Notes: generated by a model from the sequence alone, not told the origin. Numbered from the stretch's first letter, positions 31,906 to 44,700 are shown. The stretch is 64,000 nt of DNA from Stichopus chloronotus (GCA_021234535.1 CM037840.1:25921020-25985019); one strand, 5' to 3'. Made by a program: numbers and translations.

Positions 31906-32957
31906 TTCTGAGCATCTTGTGTCGGACTGCGCACGAGAGGTAATTCACCATCCCCATCAATACAAATCACCAGTCTCCGTAAAATCGGAAACGAACGGTC
32001 TTCAAATGAGAATAGACGAGAAAATCATATCGACGAATCAAAGTGATTTAATCAATAATCGAACGGAGATCGATACCAATAATAATAATAGTAATAGTAA
32101 TAACAACGACGCCGAGAAGAAAGAAGATTCTACCTCTGCCACCGATATCGATAACCTTCGCGATAAATCGATCCATTCCAAAGGACCGTCTCCACCTCGA
32201 AACAACGACGATACCATCAGCTTGTCGATATTATCCGAAGTGAAGCTAGATCATACCGGTGACGACATACACAAAGTAGATAGTACCCATTCCGCGAGAG
32301 ATCACGGCGTTTACCCTCACGCGGATCATTCCTCTTACTCCTCTGGACAGGATATTGACGGTTTCTTGCCATCTTACCCTTCCTCTAAATCCTATAGTGA
32401 ATATTACCATCTGCAAACTGTGGACCCCCAATCGGACCTCATGTACGCAACGAGTATGTCCCTCCCCCCTTCCGCTGGAGGCGCCATAGCCCAACACGGC
32501 TACGACACGGGGGCTTCTTTCCTCAACTCTGGCTCCAATCCCGTCTACGTGCCGACGACCCGCGCCGCGTTGAGCATGTCACATCCGCATTCACAATACC
32601 TCCCCCACAGTTCTTCGCCTGGATTACAGAGCCAACAGCAGTCTATGCAAGTCACCTCACACGCGACCGCTGCCGTCTGGAGCCCGCAGGGAGACCCGTC
32701 ATCGTTCAGCGGCAGTCCCATGGGACATCCGTCTATGTCACAGCGGTTCTCTTTCCCGTCGAGTCCTCCCATAAGCACCGCCGGTGGAGCGCTATCAGCA
32801 AGACATCCCGGCACCTCGTCCGGTACGCCGAACGGCCTCGGCTACTCTTACATGACTAACCCGGAGTTCGCATCATGGCCTTCTTTCGATGGCTCCATGG
32901 CACTTCACCCCAACATGGCGGGAAGAGGGGCTGTCCTGGCCCGGAGACCGAGTTCCG
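31871..32957 (+). CDS. GATA4/5/6-type transcription factor, N-terminal exon (partial, 362 codons plus one base)
   Basis: This exon encodes the N-terminal activation region of a nuclear zinc-finger transcription factor that binds WGATAR sites and, in animals generally, specifies endoderm and mesoderm. Family marks in order are PVYVPTTR at residues 224-231 (vertebrates have PVYVPTPR/TTR), AAVWSPQGDPSSF near 267-279, RFSFPSSPP at 292-300 and FASWPSFD at 333-340. The first 215 residues are polar and charged, with an Asn-rich tract at 70-79 and two sumoylation-like sites (VKSE at 37-40, VKLD at 124-127). This leader is much longer than in vertebrate GATA4, where the PVYVPT motif lies near residue 35-40. 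The start is fixed by an in-frame TAA at 31853-31855, only five codons upstream. Both zinc fingers and the basic tail are missing because the exon ends at Gly363. The class is inferred from the activation-domain motifs alone, since the DNA-binding domain is absent. An echinoderm GATAe-like gene is my best guess. Confidence 0.85.
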
Positions 32958-33082
32958 GTGAGTTTCCATATCACCTGCTCTCTTGCTTTGTTTCTCTACC
33001 TCTCCTCTACCTCTCAGTATCTTGTATCTTTGAGAAGTCATCATTCGTCAACACCCTCTCCCGTTTTTTTTTTCTTCGCTAG
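32958..33082 (+). other. Intron start with open readthrough to a stop
   Basis: The reading frame of the GATA exon stays open across the GTGAGT donor for 41 more codons, to a stop that ends at 33082. The extra residues are hydrophobic and then Phe-rich, unlike GATA proteins, so this is intron read in frame and not coding exon. If the intron were retained, the product would be a 403-residue activation domain with no zinc fingers. Confidence 0.6.
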
Positions 33083-35945
33083 GACTACAACACTGAAGAA
33101 ATGTGTCTACATGAAAATTAAATCACGTCATACATACTGGGTAATTTTCTAATAGTAAATGTTTCAATGTGAAACATTTGGCAGACCTTTTAATGGCGAA
33201 GGCGTTGAATGTAATGCAAATCTCGAAGATTTGCAAACTTAAAAAAAAAACAATTGTGATCCATCACTTCACTCCACAACAGCCCCTAACAGCCTTTATT
33301 CAATATTCCCAAAACTTCGTGTAATTTAAAAGCAATTAATGTCTTCTTTATTTTTCAGGTGAATTTGCTTTTTGTTAAAACAATGCCAACCTGATTTGCC
33401 CCCCCCCCCCCTCCTCCACCTCTCATTCGACGCCCTTGTTACATTACTCCATTATCTTACAAATATTTCCATTGGGATTCTATGAACTTCACCGCGATAA
33501 TTTTCAGTACGATATGTCACACCACACAATTTCTTTCGAATAAAGCAGGCTTCCCTTCTGGTGAACAAGAAATCCTAAACAAGCTCCAATTATTATTTAA
33601 ATCATCTTTTTTTCTGCTAATCGTTTTCAAAACCTCAACAATATCCTCTTAATCGAGATAAGGAAAAAAAAAAGAAAGACAAGAAAACAAGGGGTGGAAT
33701 GCATTTTTCGTTCGTATAGGAACAAGATTCAGGAAAGATAAGTGTGTTGGTACGATTGTTATTGAATTATAATCCTTGGCGATGATTAATAAAAGGCCAA
33801 TTAATTTTTAAAAAAAATGTACCCAATATTTTAATATAAGTTTGATAACACAAAAGTTTTCCAAAGTGACTTTCTACATGCGTAAATGACGTACAGGAGT
33901 ACGAAGACTATTGTTTTTCGAATGAGCAAGTTGATATGGATTGACGACGGCGATATAAAACAGATATGTAAATTTGATTGCTTCTGTTGCCATTTCTTGT
34001 TAGTTTTATTTTGTAGAAGCGCCCTATGAATATGCATGAGAGCCAAATAACTATTCAGTATTTTGTAGATTTAGATAAAAAAGAAAAAAAGAAAAAAGTT
34101 AATGTGAACCCAGTAACAACTCACAAAACAAATGGAAACTTAAAAAAATGACATGACTCTACTTATCAAGTGTATACTGGATAATGCAGTCTCGTGTTAA
34201 ACAAATGATTGTTGTTCTTTTTGTGCGTAACAATATTTGATTCATCCGCTCATGATAAGCTGCAATTGTAACGCATTCCACTTCTACTGAACAATGAATT
34301 GTATTGCTTTTTTTTCAAAAAAAAAAAATACATTCTAATTGGAAATACTCCAACACGATAATAAAAATTGAAGTTTGTCAATTTAAATTTGTGGCCATAA
34401 ACCACGAAACTGAATACTTTCTGACACCGTTGACAAAATAAAAAACAGAAAGGAAAGAAAACAAAGATTCGAAACTTTCTTAGTCTCATGGCTCCAGAAA
34501 ATGAGATCATACATGTTTTATCATTCATGTTCATCAGGGGCATAAGTCCTACCTCTACTCGTCAAACAACGTACATGGTTGACTGCAGGATCAACTATAA
34601 AGCAACGCCATGGCGGCCGTCACGTGTAGTAGATGTCCACAGGCAACGCCATGTTGGACATGTTCAAAGTGATTTTGAAAGTGAAAGTCGAAGCTGTTGA
34701 AGTGTACTAAAAACTAGTTAAATCTTAAACAATGATTATATCGATTATTTTCATTTTCCTTTATATTAAATAAATTTATCTGTAATCTATATCATTTCAT
34801 CATTTCTGTCCAAAAGTAGAAAAACGTGGAAGCCAATGGAAGGTTCCAAGTTAAAACTATACTTCCAAAACAAGCGACAGTTACAACATGAAAAATGACA
34901 GACTACTGTAGGCTTCTTAAAAAAAAAACGACAGACCAGGATACCAAAAAAGGCGAAAAAATACGATTAAACTAAACGCAAACTAACTAATAACAAAAGG
35001 AACCAAAGAAACCGAAGGAAAAACAAACAAACAAACAAATGAATAATGAACTTTTAATTTGTAAAACGAGACGAACAGACGGTGCTACAGTGAACAGAAA
35101 TAAACCGCCGCCATTAACTGATGAGGTGATATCGATGGAGTGATAGTTAATAAGTTATCTTTAGTTTAAAGTGAGTTTGCAATTAAAAGGAAATTCCAGG
35201 GGCACGGGAGAGTCTGGCTGTGGATAAGATGTACGTATGCCACTAACAGCCTGGCAGTACATAGGTATTCTTGTACAGTATGCGATGTATATACAGTAAC
35301 TTTCGCACAACCCCTTATCACGAAAAGGTCGCACAAGATGATGCAGTGCACAGTATTTATGACGTTGTTATAGTGTAGGGTATAATACACACGTGCTGGT
35401 GTTATTTGTATGTATTTATCGTTGGGTAATTTATTATTGTGCACGGGGTCTTATTACATTATTTGAATATTTCGGTACGTCCGAGAATATCAGCCTGTAC
35501 CGGGTAATCACCCATTTTTCATTTCTTTTTAAATTTCTTCTCATGTGTTTTCGTCGCGCAGCCTGCATTTACCGATATACAAAATAAATCGTATAGGGAG
35601 GGCTTGGTTTCAGTTGAAAATGCATAAGAACACAAACGAATCAAGAAGAAATAAAAAGACTCATTTTACATATTTGTGAAAATTATTTTGGTTGGGTTAT
35701 ACTATTATTTACTGCCTTTATTGTGAGCAAGTAGGGACCAACTAAGGGCATAGCAAAACATAGTTAACATAGAAAACATCACTCAAAAAGCGAACGTGCT
35801 CGAAAAACGCCGCGCCAGCCTGCCCTGCATCATGTGCACCGTACAGAATACTGTTTACTAGATGAAGCCACAGTATTACCTGCAACCAACCGTCATTATT
35901 ATTATTATTTTCTTTTTGATCTTCTAAAATCTCAGAGTGTCGAGG

Positions 35946-35987
35946 TTATCGTGCATGACGATATCTGTAGGGGATATCTGAGATAAG
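35946..35987. promoter_or_regulatory. GATA-motif cluster 1 in the presumed intron
   Basis: TTATC (35946-35950), two GATATC palindromes (35960-35965 and 35973-35978) and AGATAAG (35981-35987) fall within 42 bases. AGATAAG is the consensus WGATAR site. The cluster sits about 3 kb inside the intron of a GATA gene, so an autoregulatory enhancer is possible. The function is inference. Confidence 0.3.
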
Positions 35988-37429
35988 GGAGTCAGCCATC
36001 ATAATGAACTAGAGTAGACGGTAGTATAGGCGGATGGCAATAATATATAATCAGGCCTTACCCACTGGGTGTCTCACACGTACTGTTCTCCTCGTATGCA
36101 CGCATGTATAACACATGTAGATATATACATAAACATAAGCGGTGTGATTGCATTTCTCTATGTTAGTAATCCCCTACCACCATACTTGTCAAAGGATTCG
36201 CAAAAATTACTGCCGCTTGTTATCTTCGGCGTAATCAGTATGGTAGTGGCACACAGTGTGAGATAAGAGTCGCCCTGGCTCTCGGTAGCCGGTTATCCTT
36301 TAATGTCCTCTCTCTTCATGCTGATGATAACTATTGAAGTGGTAGACATCGGATTTATCAGAATTTGCCCTACGCTCATATGGGTACATGTACCGAAATG
36401 GGTGTACGCTCGGGGTGTCCTATACTTGAAGTGCAGAAGACAGCTGTAGTCTCCCAGTTGGGGTCCAACGCCAAGCGATTTGGTGTATTTCAGAGGTCAT
36501 AGGTCTCATTTCTGATCTGCAGTGCTCTCCAGCTGCCCCAAAATGGGATCCATTTGAGTAATAGTTGAGTAACAATTGATTATGATATCACAATTATTCA
36601 TGACGAGAACATTTGTGACAACATTTCATTTTTCTGTTTACCTCTAAATATGGGTGGACTAACATTTGTTATGATGTCTGCCCCCAAAAAGTATATTGGG
36701 GAGCGTGTCCCCCTGTCCCTTCCCCAGGAGTCCCATCTTCGCACAATTGGTTGTTCAGTTCATTTCACAAGTGTTACACACACTGTGCACATTGGGTATG
36801 ATATCCCATTGGGAAGAAACCAAAACAAGAATATGTTCTAACCTTCGTGTTTAGTTAACTTTTATTTTCAATTTTTGTTTAATTTAATTGTCCATGGGCC
36901 ATTTTCAGTAACGATAGTCACTTTATACTCAACAGGGTTTTGTCTTCAGTGTTTGGGTTAAATTTTTGTACGACACTTAATAGTGATAATTCAGTGCATT
37001 ATATGCTTAACAAGAATTGACGTCATACCGTAGGTTAATACCCTCCCTAAGATCACTGGACAAGCAGAGTTACGTGGGTTTATTCCATTGGATATTCTGC
37101 TTGGCTGAATTTTGCTCCAAAGTGTCAGCTCTGTACATAGACCAACAAAACTGATTTTACAATTTGCAAATATCAACGATATTGTACCAAAGGTTATCAT
37201 AATGCAGTCCGGAGAAAAATGTCCTGCTATAATTTAATAATTGCGTTGTGTGTGGAGACACGTGATTACAAACTTTCTCTCACTTCAGTAAATCTATCCA
37301 CGTGGTACATAAGAGGTCATGTGGTGTATATATAGTCTGTCGCGTAAAACCTCTCCCTCTGGATGGGGGAAGGATGTAGTGCGTTATTTCATTTCCATCT
37401 TATGTAAATTTTAAACAAAGATAAGGTAT

Positions 37430-37644
37430 GCATATATATATATGTATATATATATATATACATATATAGGCCTATATGTACAGGCCTATATGTATAGGCC
37501 TATATATATAGGCCTATATATATAGGCCTATATATATAGGTCTATATATATAGGCCTATATATATAGGCCTATATATATAGGCCTATATATATAGGCCTA
37601 TGTATATAGGCCTATATATATAGGCATATATATATAATATATAT
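37430..37644 (+). repeat. TA tract with 12 units of 14 bases built on AGGCCT
   Basis: AGGCCTATATATAT repeats exactly every 14 bases from 37468 to about 37635. Early units carry ATGTAC/ATGTAT endings, one unit reads AGGTCT (37538) and the last reads AGGCAT (37622). Plain TA repeats flank it. Every unit is a near palindrome, so cruciforms are possible. It is a tandem satellite and not CRISPR, because there are no unique spacers. Confidence 0.85.
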
Positions 37645-39540
37645 GCTACTGCACTCTTAAGATGGCTCTGTCTTTCTAAACGACGATAATATGTTTCGGT
37701 ATGGTAGACCCTTTTGGGCCGGACCACAGATATTGCTCACACACAATGTGCCTCGTACATTTTCCTTCACACTCCACGGCTTTGTCGGGTGGTACGGCAG
37801 TCACGGTGGCAGACAAATCAGGAGAATGATAAAATAGTAAACAGGTAAAGCATAAATGGAGTGCTTTATGCGACGAGCTCTATGTACGTTGGATCGGCAC
37901 ATTAAAGAAATTGTAAAGGACAGAATAGCTTGCGGAGTAAAGGGGGTAACAATTAAGTATAATTAAGACTACATTGCACGTAAAAATGACCTGTAGCTGA
38001 TGTTGACTTCATGTCCTTGTTGTTTCGTGATATAGTGAACAGTTGAACCAACCAAAAGAGGTTAAATCCTATAAACTCATCAAACAGCCTTCGGGATCTT
38101 ATGTAACAAAATGGTATAATGACCCTGAAGACAAGACGCCCACATACACACAGTTACCTTGCATTCACGCTTATGCAGCTCATGTGTGCTCTGCAAAAGT
38201 TTCTTTTAGTCACAACAAGTACCTCACATCAGGGTTGTTTCTGTTTTATTTCATTCTCTTCATTCTTTACTGTCATAACTAACTAACTTACTAGAATAAA
38301 AAAAAGAAAATGCAAAATACTAAAAACACAAGCACTGTTTAAATTGTGGTTTAAATACCGGATCACTTAACACCAACGGGGATACGGTTGTGTATTAAAA
38401 CAAGTCTAACAGTAACAGGCTGCTCGCTGTAAATAGTAAAGCTACGTTTTTTCCTAACCCACTAAAAACAGTTCTTGACTCGAACAAACAAGCCGAACTT
38501 TGGGTTTCTTTAATTTCAAACCTAAGGTTAGAATGAGGGACAACTCTTGGATGGGAATTTGTACCGTAAAAAAAAAAAAAGGAAGGAAAAGAAGAGGGTT
38601 ATTGAAGGGGGTGCTCGTAAACGGTTCCGAGGCAATTATGCCAATATTGACAAAACGTTAGCGTTCTGAGGTAGACAATGGCATCAAAGCAAATAACCCT
38701 GTTATTTGTGGCGAACTTTACTAGGTTTGATTTTAACACGCCGCCGTGCATGAGTTCTCCTCATAACGAAAAGATACGGATGATTGTAAGAGCCTCTCAT
38801 TAATCTCCAAATCCAGCTTTTGTTTTATTGAAATGAATCAGTCTAATTGTCTCTCTGTATGCGCTAGTGATTTTTTTTTTTTTAATTTTTCGTATTCGGC
38901 TCAGTGATTGGCCCACTTAAGGAATTCTATTGCCGATCATTTTAAATCCCCCCTCCCGTCAGCCCGTATTGATAGGAACGTTGCTGAAATGAATTCATAG
39001 TAATGAAATCCTTAGCTTTGGTTAGGTTCAAGAAGGTTAGGCTCACTCCTGTAACGTTGCCACAGTGATAAGAAGTAAATTTTTTTTTGAAGACAGCCCC
39101 AACCTCGCTGGCGTGGTACACGGAAATTGTATACGAGCTACGTGCGTACACTTTAAAGAAATGGACATTGATATTACAGCAGTAAAGTAACGTTATGAAA
39201 GGTTATGAAATGCACATTTACGGTGAGGGTTGGACTACAAGGTGGCCGCGGATGTGATGTGACCCTATTACAAAATAGTTCCATGCATGAACGTAGGGCT
39301 GTAAAGGCCGGCAATACACAATACAGAACACAGTGGAGGGTTGATGCATGTTTGGTACAGTAGGTGAAGAAATTCCTCAAGAATTCAAGTTGAATCGAAG
39401 CTACTAAAACTCCTGTTTTCAAAACCACATTAGCACAAAGGATAAGTGAAGTTTTTGTCTGTTACCAATATCATCACCTTAGGTCGTTTTTATCACCTCA
39501 GGGTAATTCTGTCCCACTCAGGTAGCAAACAGCAGGGTAG

Positions 39541-39650
39541 TTGATTTTTTCTGAAATCATGATTTAAATCAGTGATTTTGCATCATGATTTTTTTTTAAA
39601 TAAAAATCCTGCTCTTAATCATGATTTTAATCAGCTTGATTTAAATCAAA
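39541..39650 (+). repeat. Repeats of ATCATGATTTAAATCA type
   Basis: ATCATGATTT occurs three times, together with GATTTAAATC words in both orientations. The block is largely self-complementary. It may be a fragment of a palindromic satellite or transposon end. Confidence 0.5.
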
Positions 39651-41861
39651 CAATTCTGACAAATAATAGCATGGTCAATTAGACATCAAATGCCCGGGTT
39701 TTTATATCATAGCAGGAGATCTTTAGTTGTCATGCCCGTGTAGGCAGAAATGTGTAATTGAAGGAGAAAGGTTTTTCTGTTTTCACTTTGTAAGAAGTTT
39801 CCGCCCGGTAAATTCTGGTCACCTGTCACGGTACATATTAACCATTAACATATTATTTACATATCAAAGCACAAAGTACCAAACAGACGTAGTGTAATAG
39901 AGTTCACCCAGTCCTGCAATAAAAGAGTCTGGGTGTAGCTAAATGTCTGAGATGTGCAATAATACAAGTTTTCTTACCACTTCGTTCTTACCTGAGACTG
40001 CATGCAGGCCTCGGTTTCTCTCGGTTTTCCCCTGTTTTAACGCTATACCAACGCCGGTCACTCTACCGCACTTTTTAGCGCGCCAATCCAACCAATTTTA
40101 GCATGAACGTTTCATCATGAAGGTTAAGGCCAAGGTGTATTCCTACGGCGCCAGTGGCACTTAAAAATCAGCAAAAAGAAAAAAAAAAGAAAATATAGAG
40201 AGGATTCTATTACACATAAAATCATTCACGATTGTTCCAAGTATCATACCGGTATCTAGGCAACATGATCCGACACCTACTCCCATTTTGAACCTGTTAC
40301 GTCACATTTTTGACGTCATTTTTTTTTTAAATCCATCAGAAAAAACGTCATTCCTATATATGCAGTAGGCATTTATTTTTTTTTCACCAGAACGTGAAAC
40401 GAAAGTGTGTGTGAAATAATTTTGGAATGTGCGAAGATTACCAACAGGGCTAATGGCGCTGTAATAACTCCATGCACTAGATCCTGAGGAAGAAACAAAA
40501 AATGAATGGAAAGTAAAGGAGAAGATGAAAAACATAAAGAGGCTACACTATGCTCGATTGATTAATGCACTATTTTATTTTGTTTTATGTCTTTTAACGC
40601 TATCCGTAATTCGATACCTTTAGCTGTTTGTACGTTAAACTAACTGGTGGAGGACTTTGTCCCGATTTATAATTCGGGAGACGGTACGCAACATCTATCT
40701 GTCTTGTTGACTTTGCTAGAGATAAAAAAAAAAAAATCAAAGGGAGGGAGGTGAAGAGAGGCCGAGAGAAAAACCAATGGTTTGAAAGAAAATCCTGCGC
40801 AAAATATTTCCTTCAATTTTCTTTCTCCCATTTCCCATGTTGGTTACTTTCCAAACGGTTCCCATTATGACGCTGTTTCATTCAAGAAATCCGCGATGTC
40901 GAAAACACCCGGCAAACCGCGACCACTTTGGAAGACTTAACGAAGATCAATTAAACACGTAACGTTGACGATTACATGTATTGTAAAGAGCGGCTATGTA
41001 CAGAGTACAAACTAGTAACAATATGGTATCGCAGAATTGACAATCCCGAAGATAACAGCGGAATCTCCGATAATTATATGAACGTTATTATACTATTAGC
41101 CTATTATTGTTGTTATTAGATCGTCAAAATGTTTATGGAATTATCAAAGATTAAGCAAATGACGGTTGGCTACTGAAAAAAGGGAAGCGTGTAAATAAGA
41201 GATGTTTTGAGACACTCGTGTGATATGTATGCCTGTATTTGTTTGCGCACTTGTGTTCGGTACCTAAGTGAGGACTTCAACTAGATAATTTGCTGTCTAC
41301 CGAGGACATCTGCGATGTTTATTTTTGCTTGCATTAAACGGTAGAAATTGACAGCCTATTTGTAGCGGTATCAAAATGTTTAGTGAAATGCTAAATAAAG
41401 ACATGGGTTAAAGGATGTTGGAAGAGTTAGGGAAAAAAAAAAAAAAAGAACAAATCTGTGTTTTGCTATTTTCTGGTTGAGAAGGAAAGGTACATCTAAA
41501 CTAGGATACGTAATGTTGGATTTCAACTCTGGTTGTTTCACCTTCGCTGACTGATCTCTTCTCTTTGGGTTAAACTTTCTTAGCTATACCGGTGACTAAA
41601 TCTGAAATAGATTACATCAATTGAACTACGTACATCATATCGGCACTTCGGCAGTGTCTGCTAACATAAGGGAGGGGAAAAAGAAAAAGGCTTCATGTAA
41701 CCTTATACTGCAGAGAATATTGCTGCCAAGACACGAAATGTTAAATTGTACGCAAATCTGTCAGAGCAATAAATCAAACATCACTGGCCAATCATCGCTG
41801 CCCTTATAAATGTTTGAATATGAATATTCATGTACTACTCGATCATCGTTAATGTCGAAGA

Positions 41862-41918
41862 GATAAGACCCGTGTACAACATGGATAGAGAAAACATAGA
41901 TAAGATGATATGAAGATA
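41862..41918 (+). promoter_or_regulatory. GATA-motif cluster 2 in the presumed intron
   Basis: Five GATA cores lie on one strand in 57 bases (41862, 41884, 41899, 41907, 41915). Two of them read AGATAAG. By base composition well under one would be expected on that strand. It is a candidate enhancer bound by GATA factors. Confidence 0.35.
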
Positions 41919-43216
41919 TGGTCGTCAGTTAATGATCTTTTAAGAAGAACATAATCACGAAGCCGTGTTTACATTTGTTTCCGCTCGGGTACCGTAACTC
42001 AAAAAAAGAAATTATGTTCTGATAAAAATGTGTCCACGGTTGGGGAAGTTTTCTACTCGTAGGCTTACAATAAACCATCTGACCCATAATTGAAATGGAG
42101 GGTGGATATGATATTGTATGATATTACATTTTATATCAGTAACTTGTACCGTGTAAATCGTTAAATCATGAAATTGTAATTACCATTGCATGATCGAAGG
42201 ATTTATACAAATTTCGACTTCTCATCCACACTCCGATCTACCTACATCTATCTAGATCATATTCTCCGCCATTTTTTTTTTTAATTTCCCACCTGGAAAA
42301 CTTTCTCGATACTCGCTTTGGATATTTTCTAGCCCGAACATATTTGACTCATTAGATCATCATTTCACGCACAGAAAACAAAACTAGGAAAAGACCAACC
42401 GCGTCAAATTACACATCTTTGGGTTTTTCAAAACCTAAATTCTTAAATATAGTAAAAAAAAGAGGGGGGGACGAAAATGCATGGAAGGAAAAAAGGAAAC
42501 CGGTCCGTGCCGTTTTTTAATATTTTTTTTCACCTTGGGGACGCATAAAGCCATGGATCGCAGCCATAAATTGTCTTAATAGCCCTTCAATTAGCGCTTC
42601 TTAGGTTTGTACTGGGACAACTCCGTTACCTCACCCCGTCGGAAATTTGACAGGTATATTTTCTTTATTTACATCAACTTTCCTTCAGGGCTCTCTGCCG
42701 CTCCTCTTGCGTTTACACCATTCGTCGATGCGAAAGCAATATCGACGGCTAATATACATATACATATATATATTAGCACACTTTCATGTATGTATAAAAG
42801 GAATATTACACATATATTTCACTTGTCAAAGAAAGACTGCTGGGCATTTGTTATACAGGTAGTGAACAGAGAGAGGGAGAGACGGTATTTGTGATTTGCG
42901 ACTTAGGGCCAAGGGATGAACCCACATCATAAATTTAACATCAAGTTTTATAAGTGTTTTACTTAACGGCCCTCGCGGAGTTTAACGGTGAAGTTTATTT
43001 GAAGGTTCTGCTAATGTGGCAGTACATCATTTTTGGCTTTTACCGGCATATTCGTTGTACCCTCCCAAAAGTTACCCTATAGGAAGGCGTAAAGGGGAAC
43101 AGATTTCGTTATCAGCTCTTAAAGTACTTTTGCGATAGGGATAAAGTAAATAGAAGCGTGTATGAAATGCGCGAATTCATTGGCGTTACTCTTTTATCAA
43201 ACTGATGTGTTTCTTT

Positions 43217-43238
43217 GTGTGTGTGTGTGTGTGTGTCC
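43217..43238 (+). repeat. (GT)n microsatellite
   Basis: A run of about 11 GT dinucleotides is followed by two CCGTGT units. It lies in the presumed intron. Confidence 0.8.
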
Positions 43239-43727
43239 GTGTCCGTGTTAGGGGTAGGGTGAAACTGGGCAGGGGAGGATGAAAAAAAAAACGATGGGAC
43301 AATACTAAGGAGATTTAATCAACATTATTGGTGATCCATGCAGTGGATTGGCTGTTGGATACATGGAGTGATTTAAAATTGGGGTTGGGGGCGGGCGACA
43401 TGAGCACTGTGAAAGCTCGAAGAGATATGTGCTCCTTTAGTAAACTTTCTAAGGAAGTCCAATCGCAAAAGTTGTGGGATCAGTAAGTGTAGTTCTCCAA
43501 GTTTAACCCCGACGGTATCTTGCAGAGATCTGTTACGATCGATGTGGATTTCTGTTCTCCTTTCAGGGTCTCTGTCTCTACCAAAACTGACCTAAACATT
43601 GTATAACAGTTCAAGTCTAATAATTGGCTTTACCTGAAACAGATTTTCCTTCTTGGTCGTAGTTCGTCAGTCCCTTTGAAAATATTATACCACAACTCGG
43701 ATCGCGGTCGTCGACTCGATCAAGTGG

Positions 43728-44700
43728 AATTAAAATATAGACAAGGATGGATTATTAAAGTAGACTACAATACCGATTTCGACATCACAATTTTATCCTT
43801 CAGTATCAGACTATAAGGCCTCAGTACGGTATCAAAGTATACTCTACAGCTGTGATGGGGATATCATGATTACATCCTACCGTATCAATTTATACTGCAG
43901 TTCTGAATTCCATATTCGCATCATTTAAAGGGAAGTAGGGCATTTGTTTTAGAGAAGACATCCATATTTTTGAGACCAATGTTTGTGGATGCAGAATGAT
44001 AGATTATTGATAACAAGGAAGGACAGTAGCCTTCTCTTCAAGAAATAAGCTCCTCACAGAGAGAAATTCAGTTATTTGTTGCTCAACACTAATTTGTTCA
44101 ACCACATTTTTCAAAATTCAAATGATGCATCTTCCGTCACTCATCACTTGCATAAAGTTTTTAGGAGATTAAGCTTTGGTAGATGTTTATTGATGAGACT
44201 GAATGGTTTAACAATGATTACCGTTATTTTCTTTTGTATGTCGTGTTGTGTATTCTTAACGCCCTATTTCCCTTTAAAGTACAATACAATCCGGATATCG
44301 AGATCACAATTTGATCCTACAGTATCAAACTATACTGCAGTCCAGATGAGAATGCAGTATAGTATTTAGGTATACTACAATTCTGACGTCGGAATCACAG
44401 TTTGATCCTACAGTATTAAACTATACTGCAATCCAGATGAGAATGCAGTACGGTATCAAAGCACACTAAACTCTCGACATCACAATTTGATCCCGCAGTA
44501 TTAAGCTATATTGCAATCCAGATCAATGATTTATGGTGTTAAAAGTGTACTACAATCCGAGATATCTGTATTAGAATTTGATCCTACAGTATTAAAGTAC
44601 TGTGCAATTCTGTCTTCGACGTCAGAATTTGTATGCAAATTTGTAAAGAAACTGTATAGAATCCAGATCAGGATTTGATCCTACCTGTACCACATGATTT
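43728..44700 (+). repeat. Degenerate ~90-base minisatellite
   Basis: TTTGATCC recurs at 44310, 44401, 44486, 44578 and about 44674, a spacing of 85-96 bases. Each is followed by a variant of TACAGTATTAAACTATACTG and then AATCCAGATGAGAATGCAGT. Earlier degenerate units lie at about 43790 and 43870. Family A copy 5 (43929-44273) splits the array. It is non-coding. Confidence 0.7.
43929..44273 (+). mobile_element. TTAA MITE family A, copy 5, inside a minisatellite
   Basis: It is flanked by TTAA at 43925-43928 and 44274-44277, with ends AGGGAAGTAGGGCATTT and AACGCCCTATTTCCCT. Its interior is nearly the same as the copy at 22 kb. Similar ~90-base repeat units lie on both sides, so the element inserted into an existing array. 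The open frame at 44076-44369 is an artefact of the repeat. Confidence 0.85.

Larger units (their letters stand above)
31797..32957 (+). other. Internal exon of the GATA4/5/6 gene (5'UTR plus first coding segment)
   Basis: A pyrimidine-rich tract at about 31751-31788 is followed by ACAG with AG at 31795-31796, a good acceptor. The exon ends at 32957 before GTGAGT (32958-32963), a near-consensus donor preceded by CCG. The first 74 bases are untranslated, so there must be at least one upstream non-coding exon. This matches vertebrate GATA4/5/6 genes, where the first exon is non-coding and the second carries the start codon and N-terminal activation region. GC content rises well above the flanks. 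The right edge splits a glycine codon after its first base (phase 1). The boundaries are inferred from splice signals and not from transcripts. Confidence 0.8.
33083..43727 (+). other. Presumed first coding intron, proximal part
   Basis: By eye I find no GATA zinc-finger coding sequence (CxNC...CNACG) and no other exon. It contains a C13 run (33399-33411), GATA clusters 1 and 2, the AGGCCT array, the palindromic block at 39.5 kb and a near-duplicate pair GCAACGCCATGGCGG / GCAACGCCATGTTGG at about 34600-34660. Confidence 0.45.

Noticed and set aside
32246..32814. Minus-strand frames inside the GATA exon
   Set aside because: Shadows of the real plus-strand coding sequence.
37468..37635. Regular 14-base periodic array considered as CRISPR
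   Set aside because: There are no unique spacers and the genome is eukaryotic; it is a simple tandem satellite.
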